From positions 1 through 59,010 of the forward strand of contig NZ_MUYA01000006.1 in assembly GCF_002015115.1 (NCBI RefSeq): a stretch of 59,010 nucleotides of DNA, given 5' to 3'. Positions within the stretch are counted from its first letter, which is position 1, and each line of letters opens with the position of its first letter. The position numbers and the translations under genes are program-made. Shown here one piece after another: positions 40,096 through 49,524 of the stretch. The notes below the pieces were generated by a model, which was given only the letters and a program-made list of their open reading frames with translations, was not told the origin of the DNA and did not search any database. The DNA is from Haemophilus paracuniculus. GTDB lineage: Bacteria > Pseudomonadota > Gammaproteobacteria > Enterobacterales > Pasteurellaceae.

Positions 40096-40207
40096 GCCCC
40101 CTCTCCCCTGCTACGCAGGGTACTTCCCACGTAAACGGGGGAAGATCAAAAAAATCTGCCCCCACTTGCGGGGGAAGTGATTGAGCGTAGCGAAACCGAA
40201 GGGGGCG
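40096..40207. repeat. CCCCCGCAAGCGGGGG-type repeat, locus 2
   Basis: CCCCTGCTACGCAGGG, then ACTTCCCACGTAAACGGGGGAAG and CCCCCACTTGCGGGGGAAG units, belong to the same family as 29262 and 49252. Apart from this and the uptake pair, the 460 bases between tRNA-Arg and the acetyltransferase gene hold no gene I can see. Confidence 0.7.
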
Positions 40208-40333
40208 ATGCAGGGCATAGTTTCTTGGCTTTGCAGTGTAAGTAGGAAATTGAAAATTTGTTGGTTAAGATGATTTAAATTAAATTATCTACTGGGGTGT
40301 AATTACTTAAGGAAAGTCTGGTAGGACTAAAAC

Positions 40334-40361
40334 AAAAAGCGAGCCAGATGCTCGCTTTTTT
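40334..40361 (-). terminator. Terminator of the ppiB-cca-acetyltransferase unit
   Basis: AAAAAGCGAGCCAGATGCTCGCTTTTTT; hairpin with T-runs on both strands. Confidence 0.85.
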
Positions 40362-40379
40362 ATTGAGGTAAAAGACTGG

Positions 40380-40904
40380 CTATTTTTCTAACTCAATCTG
40401 ATACGACATCATTAAAAACGTTCGCCATTTGTTATTGCCTTGTTCGTCTTTACCCATTAGGGCGATGTTTGGGAATCTGCCCCATTGTTGAAAGCCGTGT
40501 TTTTTCATTAGGTTTTGGCTGACGGTGTTCAATTCAAACACATACGCCATTAGGGTAAAAATGCCGCGTGGTTGCATTTGTTGCTGCATAAATTCGATGA
40601 TTTGCGAGCCGTAGCCCTTGCCTTTGGCATTAGGGTGCAGGTAAATGCTGATTTCTGACGTGGGGGCGAAAGCGGAACGTTCGTAGAATGGCGAGAAGCT
40701 GAACCAGCCGACCACTTCGTGATTATCTTCTTCCACCACCCAAATTGGGTATTTTTCGCTGGCGAGATGAAAATCAAACCACTGACGGCGGCTTTCGGGG
40801 GTGGCATATTCCAAATCTGCGGTAATTTGGTGGGTGGGAATGGCGAAGTTGTAGATTTCTAAAATTCGTTCAAAATCAGTGGGTTGGGCGTAACGAATGT
40901 TCAT
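40380..40904 (-). CDS. GNAT-family N-acetyltransferase (phosphinothricin acetyltransferase-like)
   Basis: The 174-residue single-domain acetyltransferase begins [17 protein letters not shown], has the central strand [20 protein letters not shown] with the acetyl-CoA loop (about 93-112), and the late motif [17 protein letters not shown]. This pattern is that of the Pat/YncA subfamily, which acetylates small amines such as phosphinothricin or methionine derivatives. The true substrate is unknown. The start lies 29 bases inside the end of cca, so it is translationally coupled. Confidence 0.87.
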   Translation of the reverse strand: MNIRYAQPTDFERILEIYNFAIPTHQITADLEYATPESRRQWFDFHLASEKYPIWVVEEDNHEVVGWFSFSPFYERSAFAPTSEISIYLHPNAKGKGYGSQIIEFMQQQMQPRGIFTLMAYVFELNTVSQNLMKKHGFQQWGRFPNIALMGKDEQGNNKWRTFLMMSYQIELEK

Positions 40905-42144
40905 TTTTCAATCCTTGTTTAAATTGTTTGATCGCCCAAACTCGGCGGCGATTTAATTCTTCTCGGATTTGTGCTTTTTCAAAACCGTCTGCAATCACGC
41001 TTTGCACATCGACTTGGTTGGCAACCTGATAAAACTGTTTGGCAAGCTCCGCCTGCGGGTACGGGCGATTTTCAAAGCCCAATCGCCCTTTGCTATCCGC
41101 CTCGCACACGAGTAGGAAATCAAAAAAGCGTTGCGGTTTTCGCCACACATCAAGGCTGTTAAACAGCTTAATCACGGTTTCGGGGCGAAGTTCCGCCATT
41201 TTGTGGCTATGGGTATGAAATTCCGCCACCAAAATCGCAAAATCTTTCACTTCGGTCGGCACTTTAAAGCGGTTGGCAAGCTCACGGGTGGGCTGCACGC
41301 CTCGCCGTTCGTGTCCATAATGGTGGGGCAAAATTTCCTTGTCAGTCAAGCCTTTACCTAAATCGTGGCACAATGCCCCAAACAGTAAATTGAGGGGATT
41401 GTGAGCCTGCCCCGCCAATTTTTTCGCTTCGGCAAGCACCATTAAAGTATGCACGCCCGAATCAATTTCGGGGTGATGTTGCGGCGGTTGAGGCACGCCG
41501 AACAAACGATCCAGCTCTGGAAAAAGCACCTTTAACGCCCCGATTTGGCGTAACACCTCAAAATAGACCTGCGGATGTTCCGTGGCAAAGGCTTTGCTGG
41601 TTTCTAGCCAAACTCGCTCGGGGGTAAGGTGTGAAAGCTCGCCGCAAGCGGTCATTTCCTGCATAATTTTGAGGGTTTCGGGGGCGATCTGAAAGCCTAA
41701 TGAATAAAAGCGAGCCGCAAAGCGAGCCACTCGCAAAACCCTCAATGGATCTTCGCCAAATGCAGGCGAGATATGGCGTAGTAGCCGTTGTTCCAGATCG
41801 GCAATGCCGTGATAAGGGTCGTGCAAATTACCCTCGCTATCTTCGGCAATCGCATTTATCGTGAGATCCCGCCGAATCAGATCTTGCTCTAAGCTCACTT
41901 CGGGTGAGAAATCGCAAATAAAGCCGTGATAACCTACCCCGCTTTTGCGTTCGGTGCGGGCGAGGGCGTATTCCTCTTGGGTTTCGGGGTGCAAAAAGAC
42001 AGGAAAATCACTGCCCACTTGCTGATAGCCCAACGCCAATAAGTCCGCTTGGGTCGCCCCCACCACTAGCCAGTCTCGATCTTTAACGGGCAAGCCGAGC
42101 AATTTATCTCTCACCGCACCGCCCACGAGGTAGGTTTTCATCAT
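40876..42144 (-). CDS. cca: CCA-adding enzyme with HD domain
   Basis: The 422-residue class II tRNA nucleotidyltransferase builds or repairs the tRNA CCA end. The head has [13 protein letters not shown] and the DRDWLVVG metal site (about 4-30), then [10 protein letters not shown]. An HD phosphohydrolase domain is at about 225-330 ([10 protein letters not shown]), as in E. coli Cca (412). It overlaps ppiB by one base (TAATG) and the acetyltransferase by 29. Confidence 0.95.
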   Translation of the reverse strand: MMKTYLVGGAVRDKLLGLPVKDRDWLVVGATQADLLALGYQQVGSDFPVFLHPETQEEYALARTERKSGVGYHGFICDFSPEVSLEQDLIRRDLTINAIAEDSEGNLHDPYHGIADLEQRLLRHISPAFGEDPLRVLRVARFAARFYSLGFQIAPETLKIMQEMTACGELSHLTPERVWLETSKAFATEHPQVYFEVLRQIGALKVLFPELDRLFGVPQPPQHHPEIDSGVHTLMVLAEAKKLAGQAHNPLNLLFGALCHDLGKGLTDKEILPHHYGHERRGVQPTRELANRFKVPTEVKDFAILVAEFHTHSHKMAELRPETVIKLFNSLDVWRKPQRFFDFLLVCEADSKGRLGFENRPYPQAELAKQFYQVANQVDVQSVIADGFEKAQIREELNRRRVWAIKQFKQGLKNEHSLRPTH

Positions 42145-42653
42145 TATGCCACCGTAACCGATTCGATCACCACATCTTCTTTTGGCACATCTTGGTGGAA
42201 ACCTTTATTGCCCGTGGCGACGGCTTTGATTTTATCCACCACGTCCATTCCTTCCACCACTTTGCCAAACACCGCATAGCCCCACTCTTGCACCACTTCA
42301 CGCCCAAACATCTCTTTTGAACGGTAATCTAAGAAAGTGTTATCCGCCACGTTAATGAAAAACTGTGAGCTTGCCGAATGTGGGTCAGAGGTGCGAGCCA
42401 TTGCGATTGTGCCACGCTGATTGCTCAAACCGTTGCTTGCTTCATTTTCGATTGGGGCTTTGGTCGCTTTTTCTTTCAAACCCGCTTCCATACCGCCGCC
42501 TTGAATCATAAAACCGTCAATCACACGGTGGAAAATCGTACCGTTGTAAAAGCCCTCTTTGCAGTAATCTTCAAAGTTTTTCGCCGTGATCGGGGCTTTG
42601 TCGAAATCAAGTTCAAGGCGAATATCGCCAAAATTGGTGTGTAATGTAATCAT
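42144..42653 (-). CDS. ppiB: Peptidyl-prolyl cis-trans isomerase B (cytoplasmic cyclophilin)
   Basis: The 169-residue cyclophilin domain has no signal peptide, with [13 protein letters not shown] (active-site Arg and Phe, about 41-53), [20 protein letters not shown] and a [18 protein letters not shown] end. It catalyses proline isomerisation during folding. First gene of a ppiB-cca-acetyltransferase operon, divergent from trmJ. Confidence 0.95.
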   Translation of the reverse strand: MITLHTNFGDIRLELDFDKAPITAKNFEDYCKEGFYNGTIFHRVIDGFMIQGGGMEAGLKEKATKAPIENEASNGLSNQRGTIAMARTSDPHSASSQFFINVADNTFLDYRSKEMFGREVVQEWGYAVFGKVVEGMDVVDKIKAVATGNKGFHQDVPKEDVVIESVTVA

Positions 42654-42764
42654 AAAAAATCCTTGTGAAAAAGTCGGGATAAAAAAGAGGACTATTATTC
42701 AAAAGTTTTAACCAAATTGCAAATTTGCTAGAATCTCGCCATTTCTTCTTTTCGCAAATATCTA

Positions 42765-43523
42765 ATGAATATCCTCAACCAAATTCAAATTGTGCTGGTG
42801 GAAACCTCACATAACGGCAATATCGGCTCGGCAGCCCGAGCGGTGAAAACAATGGGCTTGCAACATCTTCGCCTTGTTGCCCCCAAACAAGGGATTGACG
42901 AACAAGCGGTGGCTTTATCGGCTGGGGCAAAAGACGTGCTGGATCAGGCTCAAATCTACCCCGATTTCGATCAAGCCATTGCCGATTGCCAATTAGTGAT
43001 CGGCACCAGTGCCAGATTACGCCACCTGCAAAGCAGTTTAATTGAACCAAGAGAATGCGGCACACTCTCCACCACACGAGCCAAGCAAGGCAAGGTGGCG
43101 ATTGTGTTCGGGCGTGAGCGGGTGGGGCTAACCAACGAAGAGTTGCTGAAATGCCACTATCATCTCAACGTGCCAACCAACCCCGACTACGGCTCGCTCA
43201 ATCTGGCAATGGCGGTGCAGTTGGTCAGCTATGAAATCCGAATGGCGTGGTTAGCATTACAAAAACAAGAAACGCAACAAGCAGAGCCGCAGAAAAATCC
43301 CCAAATCCCACCGCTTGCCACGGCAGATTACCCCACCGCCGAAGCGTTGGAACACTTTTTCAACCACACCGAACGGCTCTACAAACAGCTTGGTTTTATC
43401 CGCAACGAAGCCGTAATGCTCAAACTCCGCCGTTTATACCAACGCACACAACTCGAAACCACCGAGTTGAATTTATTGAGAGGAATGCTCACGGCGGTTG
43501 AGAGGGGGATTTCTTCAAAATAA
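42765..43523 (+). CDS. trmJ: tRNA (cytidine/uridine-2'-O-)-methyltransferase TrmJ
   Basis: The 252-residue SPOUT methyltransferase modifies position 32 of tRNAs. The trefoil-knot SAM site is made of IVLVETSHNGNIGSAARAVKTMGL (Asn/Arg catalytic region, about 9-32), VAIVFGRERVGLTNEEL (about 108-124) and YGSLNLAMAVQLVSYEIR (about 145-162). A helical C-terminal extension follows, as in E. coli TrmJ (246). Monocistronic, followed by 283 bases with repeats. Confidence 0.94.
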   Translation: MNILNQIQIVLVETSHNGNIGSAARAVKTMGLQHLRLVAPKQGIDEQAVALSAGAKDVLDQAQIYPDFDQAIADCQLVIGTSARLRHLQSSLIEPRECGTLSTTRAKQGKVAIVFGRERVGLTNEELLKCHYHLNVPTNPDYGSLNLAMAVQLVSYEIRMAWLALQKQETQQAEPQKNPQIPPLATADYPTAEALEHFFNHTERLYKQLGFIRNEAVMLKLRRLYQRTQLETTELNLLRGMLTAVERGISSK

Positions 43524-43576
43524 TTTCATCAATGGAAACCAAATGTGGTATTCCTATGAGCGAAAATTCTTGCTCG

Positions 43577-43735
43577 AATTGAATCCCCCCGTTATTTTTC
43601 GTTGAGTGGTTTCGTTAATTTCAAATGAAAAGGACGCCAGCGTGGCGTCCCTACCGTAGGGTCGCAATGCTTGCGACCCAAATCAATCGAAGAAATTAGA
43701 AACAAGCGAAGTAAAGTAACAATCTCAAACAAGGG
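43577..43735. repeat. Rearranged dispersed repeat, copy D, with inserted double hairpin
   Basis: The outer parts (CGTTGAGTGGTTTCGTTAAT and GAAATTAGAAACAAGCGAAG) belong to the 230-bp family. The middle is replaced by the double-hairpin module GGACGCCAGCGTGGCGTCC plus GGGTCGCAATGCTTGCGACCC (43632-43680), also present at 14269. This is a nested repeat. Confidence 0.65.
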
Positions 43736-43774
43736 GTGGGATTTTTTGAAATTCCACAAATCAATTCTACCAAA

Positions 43775-43803
43775 TAAAAAACGCAACCTTTCGGCTGCGT
43801 TTC
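43775..43803 (-). terminator. Terminator of dxs
   Basis: On the minus strand ACGCAGCCGAAAGGTTGCGTTTTTTATT forms a hairpin and U-tract. Confidence 0.85.
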
Positions 43804-43806
43804 TCG

Positions 43807-45663
43807 TTATGAATTAAGCACTTGGCTAATCTTCCGCTCAATCCCCTCTGCGTTTAAGCCTAAATCTGCGTAGGCTTCGGGTTGGGTGGATTGGGGGATG
43901 AAGTGGTCGGGGATGCCGAGCATTACAAGCGGTTTGATTTTGCCGATTTTTTGCAGGTGTTCGTTTACCGCACTGCCTGCACCGCCTTGAATGGCGTTTT
44001 CTTCGAGGGTAACCAGCAGGTCGTGATTGTCGGCGAGATCGGCGATCAGAGCTTCATCAATTGGTTTGACGAAACGCATATCCACGAGGGTGTAATCCTG
44101 TTTTTCCGCCACGATTTTCGCTTCGTTTAGCAACGCCCCAAAATTGAGGATCGCCACTTTTTTGCCTTGGCGTAGCACTCTGCCCTTGCCGATTTCAAGG
44201 GGTTGCATTGGTTCAAGGGCGACCCCTTGGGCGTTGCCACGGGGGTAACGCACCGCCACAGGACTGTTCATTGTGTAGGCGGTGTAGAGCATTTGGCGTA
44301 GCTCATTTTCGTCTGACGGGCACATCAGCGTCATATTCGGCACGCAGCGGATAAAACTCAAATCAAACGCCCCTTGGTGGGTTTGCCCGTCCGCCCCCAC
44401 GATCCCCGCTCGGTCAATCGCAAAGATCACAGGCAGATTTTGGATCGCCACATCGTGAATGAGCTGATCGTAAGCACGTTGCAAGAAACTGGAATAGATC
44501 GCCACCACAGGCTTGTAGCCTGCAATCGCCAGCCCAGCGGCGAAGGTAACGGCGTGTTGTTCGGCAATCGCCACGTCAAAATACTGTTTCGGGAAACGTT
44601 TGGAAAATTCGACCATTCCCGATCCCTCACGCATTGCAGGGGTAATGCCGATCAATTTCGGATCGCGTTCCGCCATTTCACAGAGCCAATCGCCAAAGAT
44701 GTTGGAATAGGTTGGAGCGGATTTTGTTTGCGGTAACTTACCGCTTGTTGGGTCAAATTTCGGCACGCCGTGGAAGCCAATCGGATCTTGCTCGGCAGGG
44801 GCGTAGCCTTTGCCCTTTTTGGTCATAATGTGCAGGAATTGCGGCCCTTTGCGGTTTCGCATATTTTTGAGGGTGGAAACCAGCTCATCAATATCGTGGC
44901 CGTCAATCGGTCCGATATAGTTGAAGCCGAGGGTTTCAAACATTGTGCCGACAGGCGAGACAAAGCCTTTCACGTGTTCTTCGGTTTTACGCACAAACTC
45001 TTTGATCGGCGGCAGCCCCGACAGCAATTTTTTGCCGCCCTCACGCAAGGTGGTGTAGAGCGATCCCGACAGAATACGTGCCAGATGATTATTCAACGCC
45101 CCCACATTTTCGGAAATCGACATTTCGTTATCGTTGAGGATCACGAGCATATCGGTATGCAACGCCCCTGCGTGGTTAATCGCTTCAAATGCCATTCCTG
45201 CGGTGATCGCCCCATCGCCAATCACGCAGACCGTTTTCCGCCCTGCGTTCTCTTTTTCGGCGGCAATCGCAATCCCTAGCCCAGCACTGATCGAGGTGGA
45301 CGAATGCCCTACGCTCAACACATCATAAGGGCTTTCTTCACGCCACGGGAACGGGTGAATACCGTTTTTTTGGCGAATGGTGTGCATTTGATCACGGCGA
45401 CCCGTGAGGATTTTGTGCGGATAGGCTTGATGCCCCACGTCCCAAATCAGCTGATCGAAGGGGGTTTGGTAAACATAATGCAACGCCACCGTCAATTCCA
45501 CCACGCCCAAGCCAGAGGCAAGGTGTCCGCTCGTTTGGCTGACCGACTCCAACAAATAGGCACGCAACTCATCGCAAAGGGGTTGCAGTTGATCTTTCGG
45601 TAGCAAACGCAAATCCTCGGGGGAATTGATTTGGCTTAATAAAGGGTAATTTTCTCGCATCAT
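43807..45663 (-). CDS. dxs: 1-deoxy-D-xylulose-5-phosphate synthase
   Basis: The 618-residue thiamine-diphosphate enzyme joins pyruvate and glyceraldehyde 3-phosphate, the entry to the MEP isoprenoid pathway and to thiamine and pyridoxal. The start ATG at 45663 is preferred; a GTG at 45675 would add four residues, and neither has a strong ribosome site. Motifs include [13 protein letters not shown], the ThDP motif [22 protein letters not shown] segment (about 150) and [13 protein letters not shown]. The length is close to E. coli Dxs (620). ispA and xseB, usual partners elsewhere, are absent. Confidence 0.95.
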   Translation of the reverse strand: MMRENYPLLSQINSPEDLRLLPKDQLQPLCDELRAYLLESVSQTSGHLASGLGVVELTVALHYVYQTPFDQLIWDVGHQAYPHKILTGRRDQMHTIRQKNGIHPFPWREESPYDVLSVGHSSTSISAGLGIAIAAEKENAGRKTVCVIGDGAITAGMAFEAINHAGALHTDMLVILNDNEMSISENVGALNNHLARILSGSLYTTLREGGKKLLSGLPPIKEFVRKTEEHVKGFVSPVGTMFETLGFNYIGPIDGHDIDELVSTLKNMRNRKGPQFLHIMTKKGKGYAPAEQDPIGFHGVPKFDPTSGKLPQTKSAPTYSNIFGDWLCEMAERDPKLIGITPAMREGSGMVEFSKRFPKQYFDVAIAEQHAVTFAAGLAIAGYKPVVAIYSSFLQRAYDQLIHDVAIQNLPVIFAIDRAGIVGADGQTHQGAFDLSFIRCVPNMTLMCPSDENELRQMLYTAYTMNSPVAVRYPRGNAQGVALEPMQPLEIGKGRVLRQGKKVAILNFGALLNEAKIVAEKQDYTLVDMRFVKPIDEALIADLADNHDLLVTLEENAIQGGAGSAVNEHLQKIGKIKPLVMLGIPDHFIPQSTQPEAYADLGLNAEGIERKISQVLNS

Positions 45664-45761
45664 ATTTTTGCCCACACTTTTTTGCTCATCAGGTTGGGAA
45701 GAATGAAAAAAACGGCGAGCAAGCGGTAAGATTTTTAGAAATTTTCGCTTGCTCGCTCAAA

Positions 45762-46574
45762 TTAGGCTTTTAAATCGTCCGTTAAAGTCGGCTGCAAGCC
45801 GTTTAAAATCGCTTTCACCACGCGGGCATTGCCTGCCACCACGTTGCCCGATTTGAGGTAATCCGTGCCGCCCACAAAGTTACACACCAAACCGCCCGCT
45901 TCACGGATAATCAAATCGCCGGCGGCACAATCCCACGGTTTCAAACCAATTTCAAAGAATCCATCAAGGCGGTTTGACGCCACATAGGCTAAATCAAGGG
46001 CAGCCGAGCCAGTGCGGCGGAAATCCGCCACGCCACTATTCATCAGGCTTTCAAGCATATTCAAATGGGCGGGAATGTGTTTTGCCGTTTTGAAAGGGAA
46101 ACCCGTGCCAAGCACCGCCCCTTGCAGATCACGGCGTTCGTTATCCACACGCAAACGGAACTCGTTTAATTTCGCCCCCTCGCCACGCACGGCGGTGAAA
46201 AGCTCGTTACGGATTGGATCGTAAACCACGCCCACCTCAGTGCGACCTTTCACACGAATCGCAATCGACACCGCAAAATGTGGCAAACGCTTTACAAAAT
46301 TGGTTGTGCCGTCTAGTGGATCAATCACCCACTGCACATCGGCATTTTCGCCTGCCAAAATCCCCGATTCCTCGCCAACAATGGCGTGGTCAGGGTAAGA
46401 TTTACGGATCACTTCAATAATCGCCTGCTCGGCGGCTTTGTCGATTGCGGTAACAAAATCATTTGCACCTTTTTGAGCCACTTCAATATCGCTTGGGGCT
46501 TGCTCATAGCCTTTGGCAATCACGTTACCCGCCTTGCGAGCGGCACGGATTGCGATGTTTAACATTGGGTTCAT
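45762..46574 (-). CDS. suhB: Inositol-1-monophosphatase SuhB
   Basis: The protein has 270 residues from the ATG at 46574 behind GGTGGAAAT; the upstream 23 codons lack a ribosome site. Metal and substrate motifs are GEESGIL (about 67), WVIDPLDGTTNF (about 82-93) and PWDCAAGDLIIREAGG (about 211-226). SuhB is an inositol monophosphatase and also a partner of the rRNA antitermination complex in E. coli. The length is close to E. coli (267). Transcribed alone; dxs follows 99 bases downstream. Confidence 0.95.
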   Translation of the reverse strand: MNPMLNIAIRAARKAGNVIAKGYEQAPSDIEVAQKGANDFVTAIDKAAEQAIIEVIRKSYPDHAIVGEESGILAGENADVQWVIDPLDGTTNFVKRLPHFAVSIAIRVKGRTEVGVVYDPIRNELFTAVRGEGAKLNEFRLRVDNERRDLQGAVLGTGFPFKTAKHIPAHLNMLESLMNSGVADFRRTGSAALDLAYVASNRLDGFFEIGLKPWDCAAGDLIIREAGGLVCNFVGGTDYLKSGNVVAGNARVVKAILNGLQPTLTDDLKA

Positions 46575-46653
46575 ATTTCCACCAGATTTTAAAGAACGTA
46601 AAAAGAACATAGAAAGGCGTGAATTATAGAGAAAGATCGGCAAGAAAGGAATA

Positions 46654-46699
46654 ACAAGCGGTGAGATCTTACAAAATTTTGCAGGATCTCACCGCTTGA
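46654..46699. repeat. Perfect hairpin of two uptake signals upstream of suhB
   Basis: CAAGCGGTGAGATC is exactly mirrored by GATCTCACCGCTTG with a 16-base A/T loop. It separates suhB from the accessory cassette; no T-run, so termination is only possible. Confidence 0.75.
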
Positions 46700-46826
46700 T
46701 GAGCAGTTAATGGGGAACAAGCAATGATTGCTTAGGAAGAATGAAACCCAATTCCTACCTACACAAAGTTATGCTTTTTTTGAAACTGATGCTAACTTAC
46801 ATTTTCCCCATTCTATCTTTTAAATG

Positions 46827-47411
46827 TTAGTTATTAGGTAAATTATTAAATATACGATATAAATTCATAATCGAAGAAGAATAATATTCAGTTGCATAAT
46901 CTTCCCATTCAAAAGGATAATCACTGCTATAACAATAAGACTTATTTGATCTAAGAAATCCACCATTATGGCTTTTAACCCTAAACTTCGGATCGTTAGA
47001 ACAAAATATAATTAAATTTTCCGTAAAAGAATATACACCTTTCAAATAATCCAAAACAGATGAAATTTCTTTATTTGCATACAGTAACTCTGGATCATAA
47101 TCTTTTAGTGGATCTAGTGGATCACTAGTTTTCGCTATTCCTGAAACAAGGAAAGTATTATCTTTGGTTCTTAATACCAAACAAGGCATTTGATGAATAT
47201 AAAATACAGAACCATTTGTTCTTAATTGCTCTGCTCTCTCTTTCGCCTCATCAAAAGTCGTAAAAAAACTGCCATCACTATGATATTTTTGAGACCAAGT
47301 ACTATGCCAAGCATTACGACCATTATGGATAAAATAAACTATACCAACCGATACTTCTTGCAATAATGCTTTTGGATTAGATACATATCCTTTAAATACG
47401 TTTAACTTCAT
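46827..47411 (-). CDS. Unknown protein, 194 residues, second gene of AT-rich accessory cassette
   Basis: The ORF overlaps the upstream gene by four bases (ATGA), so the two are coupled. It begins MKLNVFKGYVSNP, is soluble and rich in Tyr, Ser and Asn, with motifs TTFDEAKERAEQLRTNGSVFYIHQMPCLVLRT and a C-terminal YPFEWEDYATEYY segment. No signal peptide or membrane segment is evident. Codon use is A/T-rich, unlike suhB and yfiF on either side, which points to acquisition. I do not recognise the family. As partner of a DNA-binding-like protein it could be a toxin or effector, which is speculation. Confidence 0.7.
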   Translation of the reverse strand: MKLNVFKGYVSNPKALLQEVSVGIVYFIHNGRNAWHSTWSQKYHSDGSFFTTFDEAKERAEQLRTNGSVFYIHQMPCLVLRTKDNTFLVSGIAKTSDPLDPLKDYDPELLYANKEISSVLDYLKGVYSFTENLIIFCSNDPKFRVKSHNGGFLRSNKSYCYSSDYPFEWEDYATEYYSSSIMNLYRIFNNLPNN

Positions 47412-48076
47412 TTCGTTACACCATTTTCAGTAGTATTATTTAAAACGAATTGAATAACTTCATCTTCTTCATTCAAGAATTTCTCTAACTCTTGCTGAAT
47501 TTCACTTTTCATCAAATCATTCTGATTAGGTAAAAATCCATTCCCCAAATAATAAGTGGTTAAAATTTCTCGTAAATATTCTGACAAGCTCATTCCCCTT
47601 AAATCGGCTAGAATAATCAGGTCATTTTTTAGCTTGTGATGAATACAAATTTTGATCGGATAAATACTCTTACCCAAATCAGGTACACTTAATGAAAAAG
47701 CACTATCATATTGTTGGATTAGCGTAGGGGCTTCACGGGCTAAAATATTTTTATCTAACTTCCAGCGATTATTCCGTTGTAAATGCATTGAAGCCGTTTT
47801 GCCATAACAATGGGTAATACAAAAATCTCGAATAATTTCCGCAATGCTAAAACGAGAAGATTTACGCTGTTCTTGAATACATTGATACACCATTTCAGGT
47901 AGCCAAAATTTCAAAATCGTATCAAACTCTTGGGTAAAATCAGGAAAGTTTTCCGTTGCCTCACGAATTTGATCAGGGGTTGATAATGTTTTTTTCGGGC
48001 GGAAAAAATTGAACGTAAACCATTTCTTCCCTGTCGATTTAATTTCGTTTCGCTCTAAATTAAAAATTTGCCACAT
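47408..48076 (-). CDS. Unknown protein with two tandem ribbon-helix-helix-like repeats, 222 residues
   Basis: First gene of the cassette, with AAGAGGAATATCACA before the ATG. Two segments have the same pattern: residues 54-92 (ILKFWLPEMV then FSIAEIIRDFCITHCYG) and 139-178 (YPIKICIHHKL then MSLSEYLREILTTYYLG). Each reads as a strand, a helix, an S-x-[AS]-E turn and a second helix ending in G, which is the Arc/MetJ/CopG fold. Such folds bind DNA as dimers, so a two-repeat protein could be a pseudo-dimer or could form larger arrays. A regulator or antitoxin role is inferred from this and from the ATGA overlap. The C-terminus is acidic. Confidence 0.7.
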   Translation of the reverse strand: MWQIFNLERNEIKSTGKKWFTFNFFRPKKTLSTPDQIREATENFPDFTQEFDTILKFWLPEMVYQCIQEQRKSSRFSIAEIIRDFCITHCYGKTASMHLQRNNRWKLDKNILAREAPTLIQQYDSAFSLSVPDLGKSIYPIKICIHHKLKNDLIILADLRGMSLSEYLREILTTYYLGNGFLPNQNDLMKSEIQQELEKFLNEEDEVIQFVLNNTTENGVTK

Positions 48077-48136
48077 TGTGATATTCCTCTTGGTTTTGGT
48101 TTAGTTTAATCATCTTGCTTTTTTCTTTCAGCAACA

Positions 48137-48166
48137 ATCGTAGGGTCATTGTGCATAAAAAATCAA
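48137..48166 (-). promoter_or_regulatory. Putative promoter of the accessory cassette
   Basis: TTGATT, an 18-base spacer and TACGAT on the minus strand lie about 60 bases before the 222-residue gene; moderate match. Confidence 0.35.
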
Positions 48167-48243
48167 CAATATAAAAAAGTAGCACCATTTTAGCAGGCTT
48201 TCTGTTATCCTATCGCCCACTTTTCCCTAATCAAATCAATCTT

Positions 48244-49245
48244 ATGAAACCGACATTCAATCAAAAACCGCGTTTTCAAACCCTTGAACAGCGTCAGCAG
48301 CGTGAAAATCGTTCAGAAAATCGTGCGGAAAGCCGTAACAAGCGGTCAGATTTTTCAAAAAATCCACGTCCAACCTTACATTCAGAGCCAATCTACCCAA
48401 CCACCGCCAGAAAAGCAGGGCGTGAGGGAAGCGTGCAGATTATGGTCAAAGGGCAGAAAACTGAGGGCAAAAAAACGGGGGCGTTATCGTCTCGTGCGCC
48501 CGAAAAAATCAAGAAAAATCGCTTAGAAGAGATGAAAGTTTACGGCGAAAATGCTTGCTTCACCTTGTTCCAACAACGCCCCGAGGCGATTGTACGCTTG
48601 TGGGCAACGGTGGAAATGGCGAAAAAATCGGGGGATTTATTGAGCTATCTCGCCGAGCAGAAAAAAGCCTATCACGTTGTTGATAATGAAGAAATGGAAC
48701 GCGTAACTGGCACGGAACATCACGGTGGCATTTGCTTATTGGTGAAAAAAGCCCCGACACTTTCCCTCGAAGGCTATTTGAAACTACCTCGCCAACGTGA
48801 TTGCGTAGTGGTGCTAGACGGGGTGCAAAACGCCCAAAATATCGGTGGTGTGGTGCGTGCCTGTGCCTTTTACGGCGTGAAAGGGATTGTGGTGGAAAAC
48901 GGCGATGCGTTAAACAGCAGTTCGGCGGCAAGAGTGGCGGAAGGCGGTTTGGAATTTGTGCATAGCCTTGAAACCAAACATAAGCAAATTGCCCTCGCTC
49001 AGCTACGCAACGCAGGCTATCAGATCGTACATTTAACCCGCCATAAACAGGCAAATTCCCTCGCCAAAACACCGCTTGCTGAGAAAGTGGCGGTTGTGTT
49101 GAGTGAGATTATCTCGGCGGATGTGGAATATCCCGAAGATACCACCGTCAATCTTTCTTTTGAAAATCCGCTCAATAGTGGCTTGAATGTGGCGGTGAGT
49201 GCGGGGGTAGTGTTGTCGCAGTGGTATTTGAATCATAAGATTTAA
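48244..49245 (+). CDS. yfiF: TrmH-family RNA 2'-O-methyltransferase (YfiF-like)
   Basis: The protein has 333 residues. A long basic, low-complexity N-terminal arm (1-90, rich in Arg, Gln, Lys) is followed by a SpoU substrate-binding domain (YGENACFTLFQQRPEAIVRLW). The knotted SPOUT domain then shows VVVLDGVQNAQNIGGVVRACAFYGVKGI, SSSAARVAEGGLE, VVLSEI and a closing LSFENPLNSGLNVAVSAGVVL. The arm and length (E. coli YfiF is 345) favour YfiF over RlmB, which lacks the arm. An uptake word (48338) sits in frame inside the arm. The target RNA is not determined by sequence. Confidence 0.85.
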   Translation: MKPTFNQKPRFQTLEQRQQRENRSENRAESRNKRSDFSKNPRPTLHSEPIYPTTARKAGREGSVQIMVKGQKTEGKKTGALSSRAPEKIKKNRLEEMKVYGENACFTLFQQRPEAIVRLWATVEMAKKSGDLLSYLAEQKKAYHVVDNEEMERVTGTEHHGGICLLVKKAPTLSLEGYLKLPRQRDCVVVLDGVQNAQNIGGVVRACAFYGVKGIVVENGDALNSSSAARVAEGGLEFVHSLETKHKQIALAQLRNAGYQIVHLTRHKQANSLAKTPLAEKVAVVLSEIISADVEYPEDTTVNLSFENPLNSGLNVAVSAGVVLSQWYLNHKI

Positions 49246-49251
49246 CTGGAT

Positions 49252-49428
49252 CGCCCCCTTCGGTCTCGCTTTGCTCGACCACTTCCCCCGCAAGCGGGGG
49301 CAGATCTAGTTTCGTGATAATTTTAAGATCTTCCCCCACTTGCAGTAGCAGATCTAGTTTCGTGGTAATTTTAAGATCTTCCCTCGCTTGCGGGGGAAGT
49401 ACCCTGCGTAGCAGGGGGAAGGGGGCAA
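49252..49428. repeat. CCCCCGCAAGCGGGGG-type repeat, locus 3, with tandem unit
   Basis: ACTTCCCCCGCAAGCGGGGG starts the block. A unit reading GCAGATCTAGTTTCGTG, then TAATTTTAAGATCTTCC, occurs twice in tandem with small changes. It ends in CCCTCGCTTGCGGGGGAAG and CCCTGCGTAGCAGGG. It fills the yfiF-lon gap except for the terminator. Confidence 0.75.
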
Positions 49429-49480
49429 CAAATACGAAATTTTTTGAAAATCCAACCCCTTGCAATTATTTCATCGCAAT

Positions 49481-49515
49481 AAAAAAGGATTAAGCCAAAA
49501 CTTAATCCTTTTTTC
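49481..49515. terminator. Terminator of lon
   Basis: AAAAAAGGATTAAG and CTTAATCCTTTTTT form a symmetrical hairpin usable in both directions. Confidence 0.9.
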
Positions 49516-49524
49516 ATTTAGAAA

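Noticed and set aside
43592..43786. 64-codon frame between trmJ and dxs
   Set aside because: Consists of the nested repeat copy D and the dxs terminator; no ribosome site.
49172..49465. 97-codon frame antisense to the yfiF end and repeat block
   Set aside because: Low-complexity translation (repeated LPPLAGE-like and EDLKI words) produced by the tandem GC-rich hairpins.
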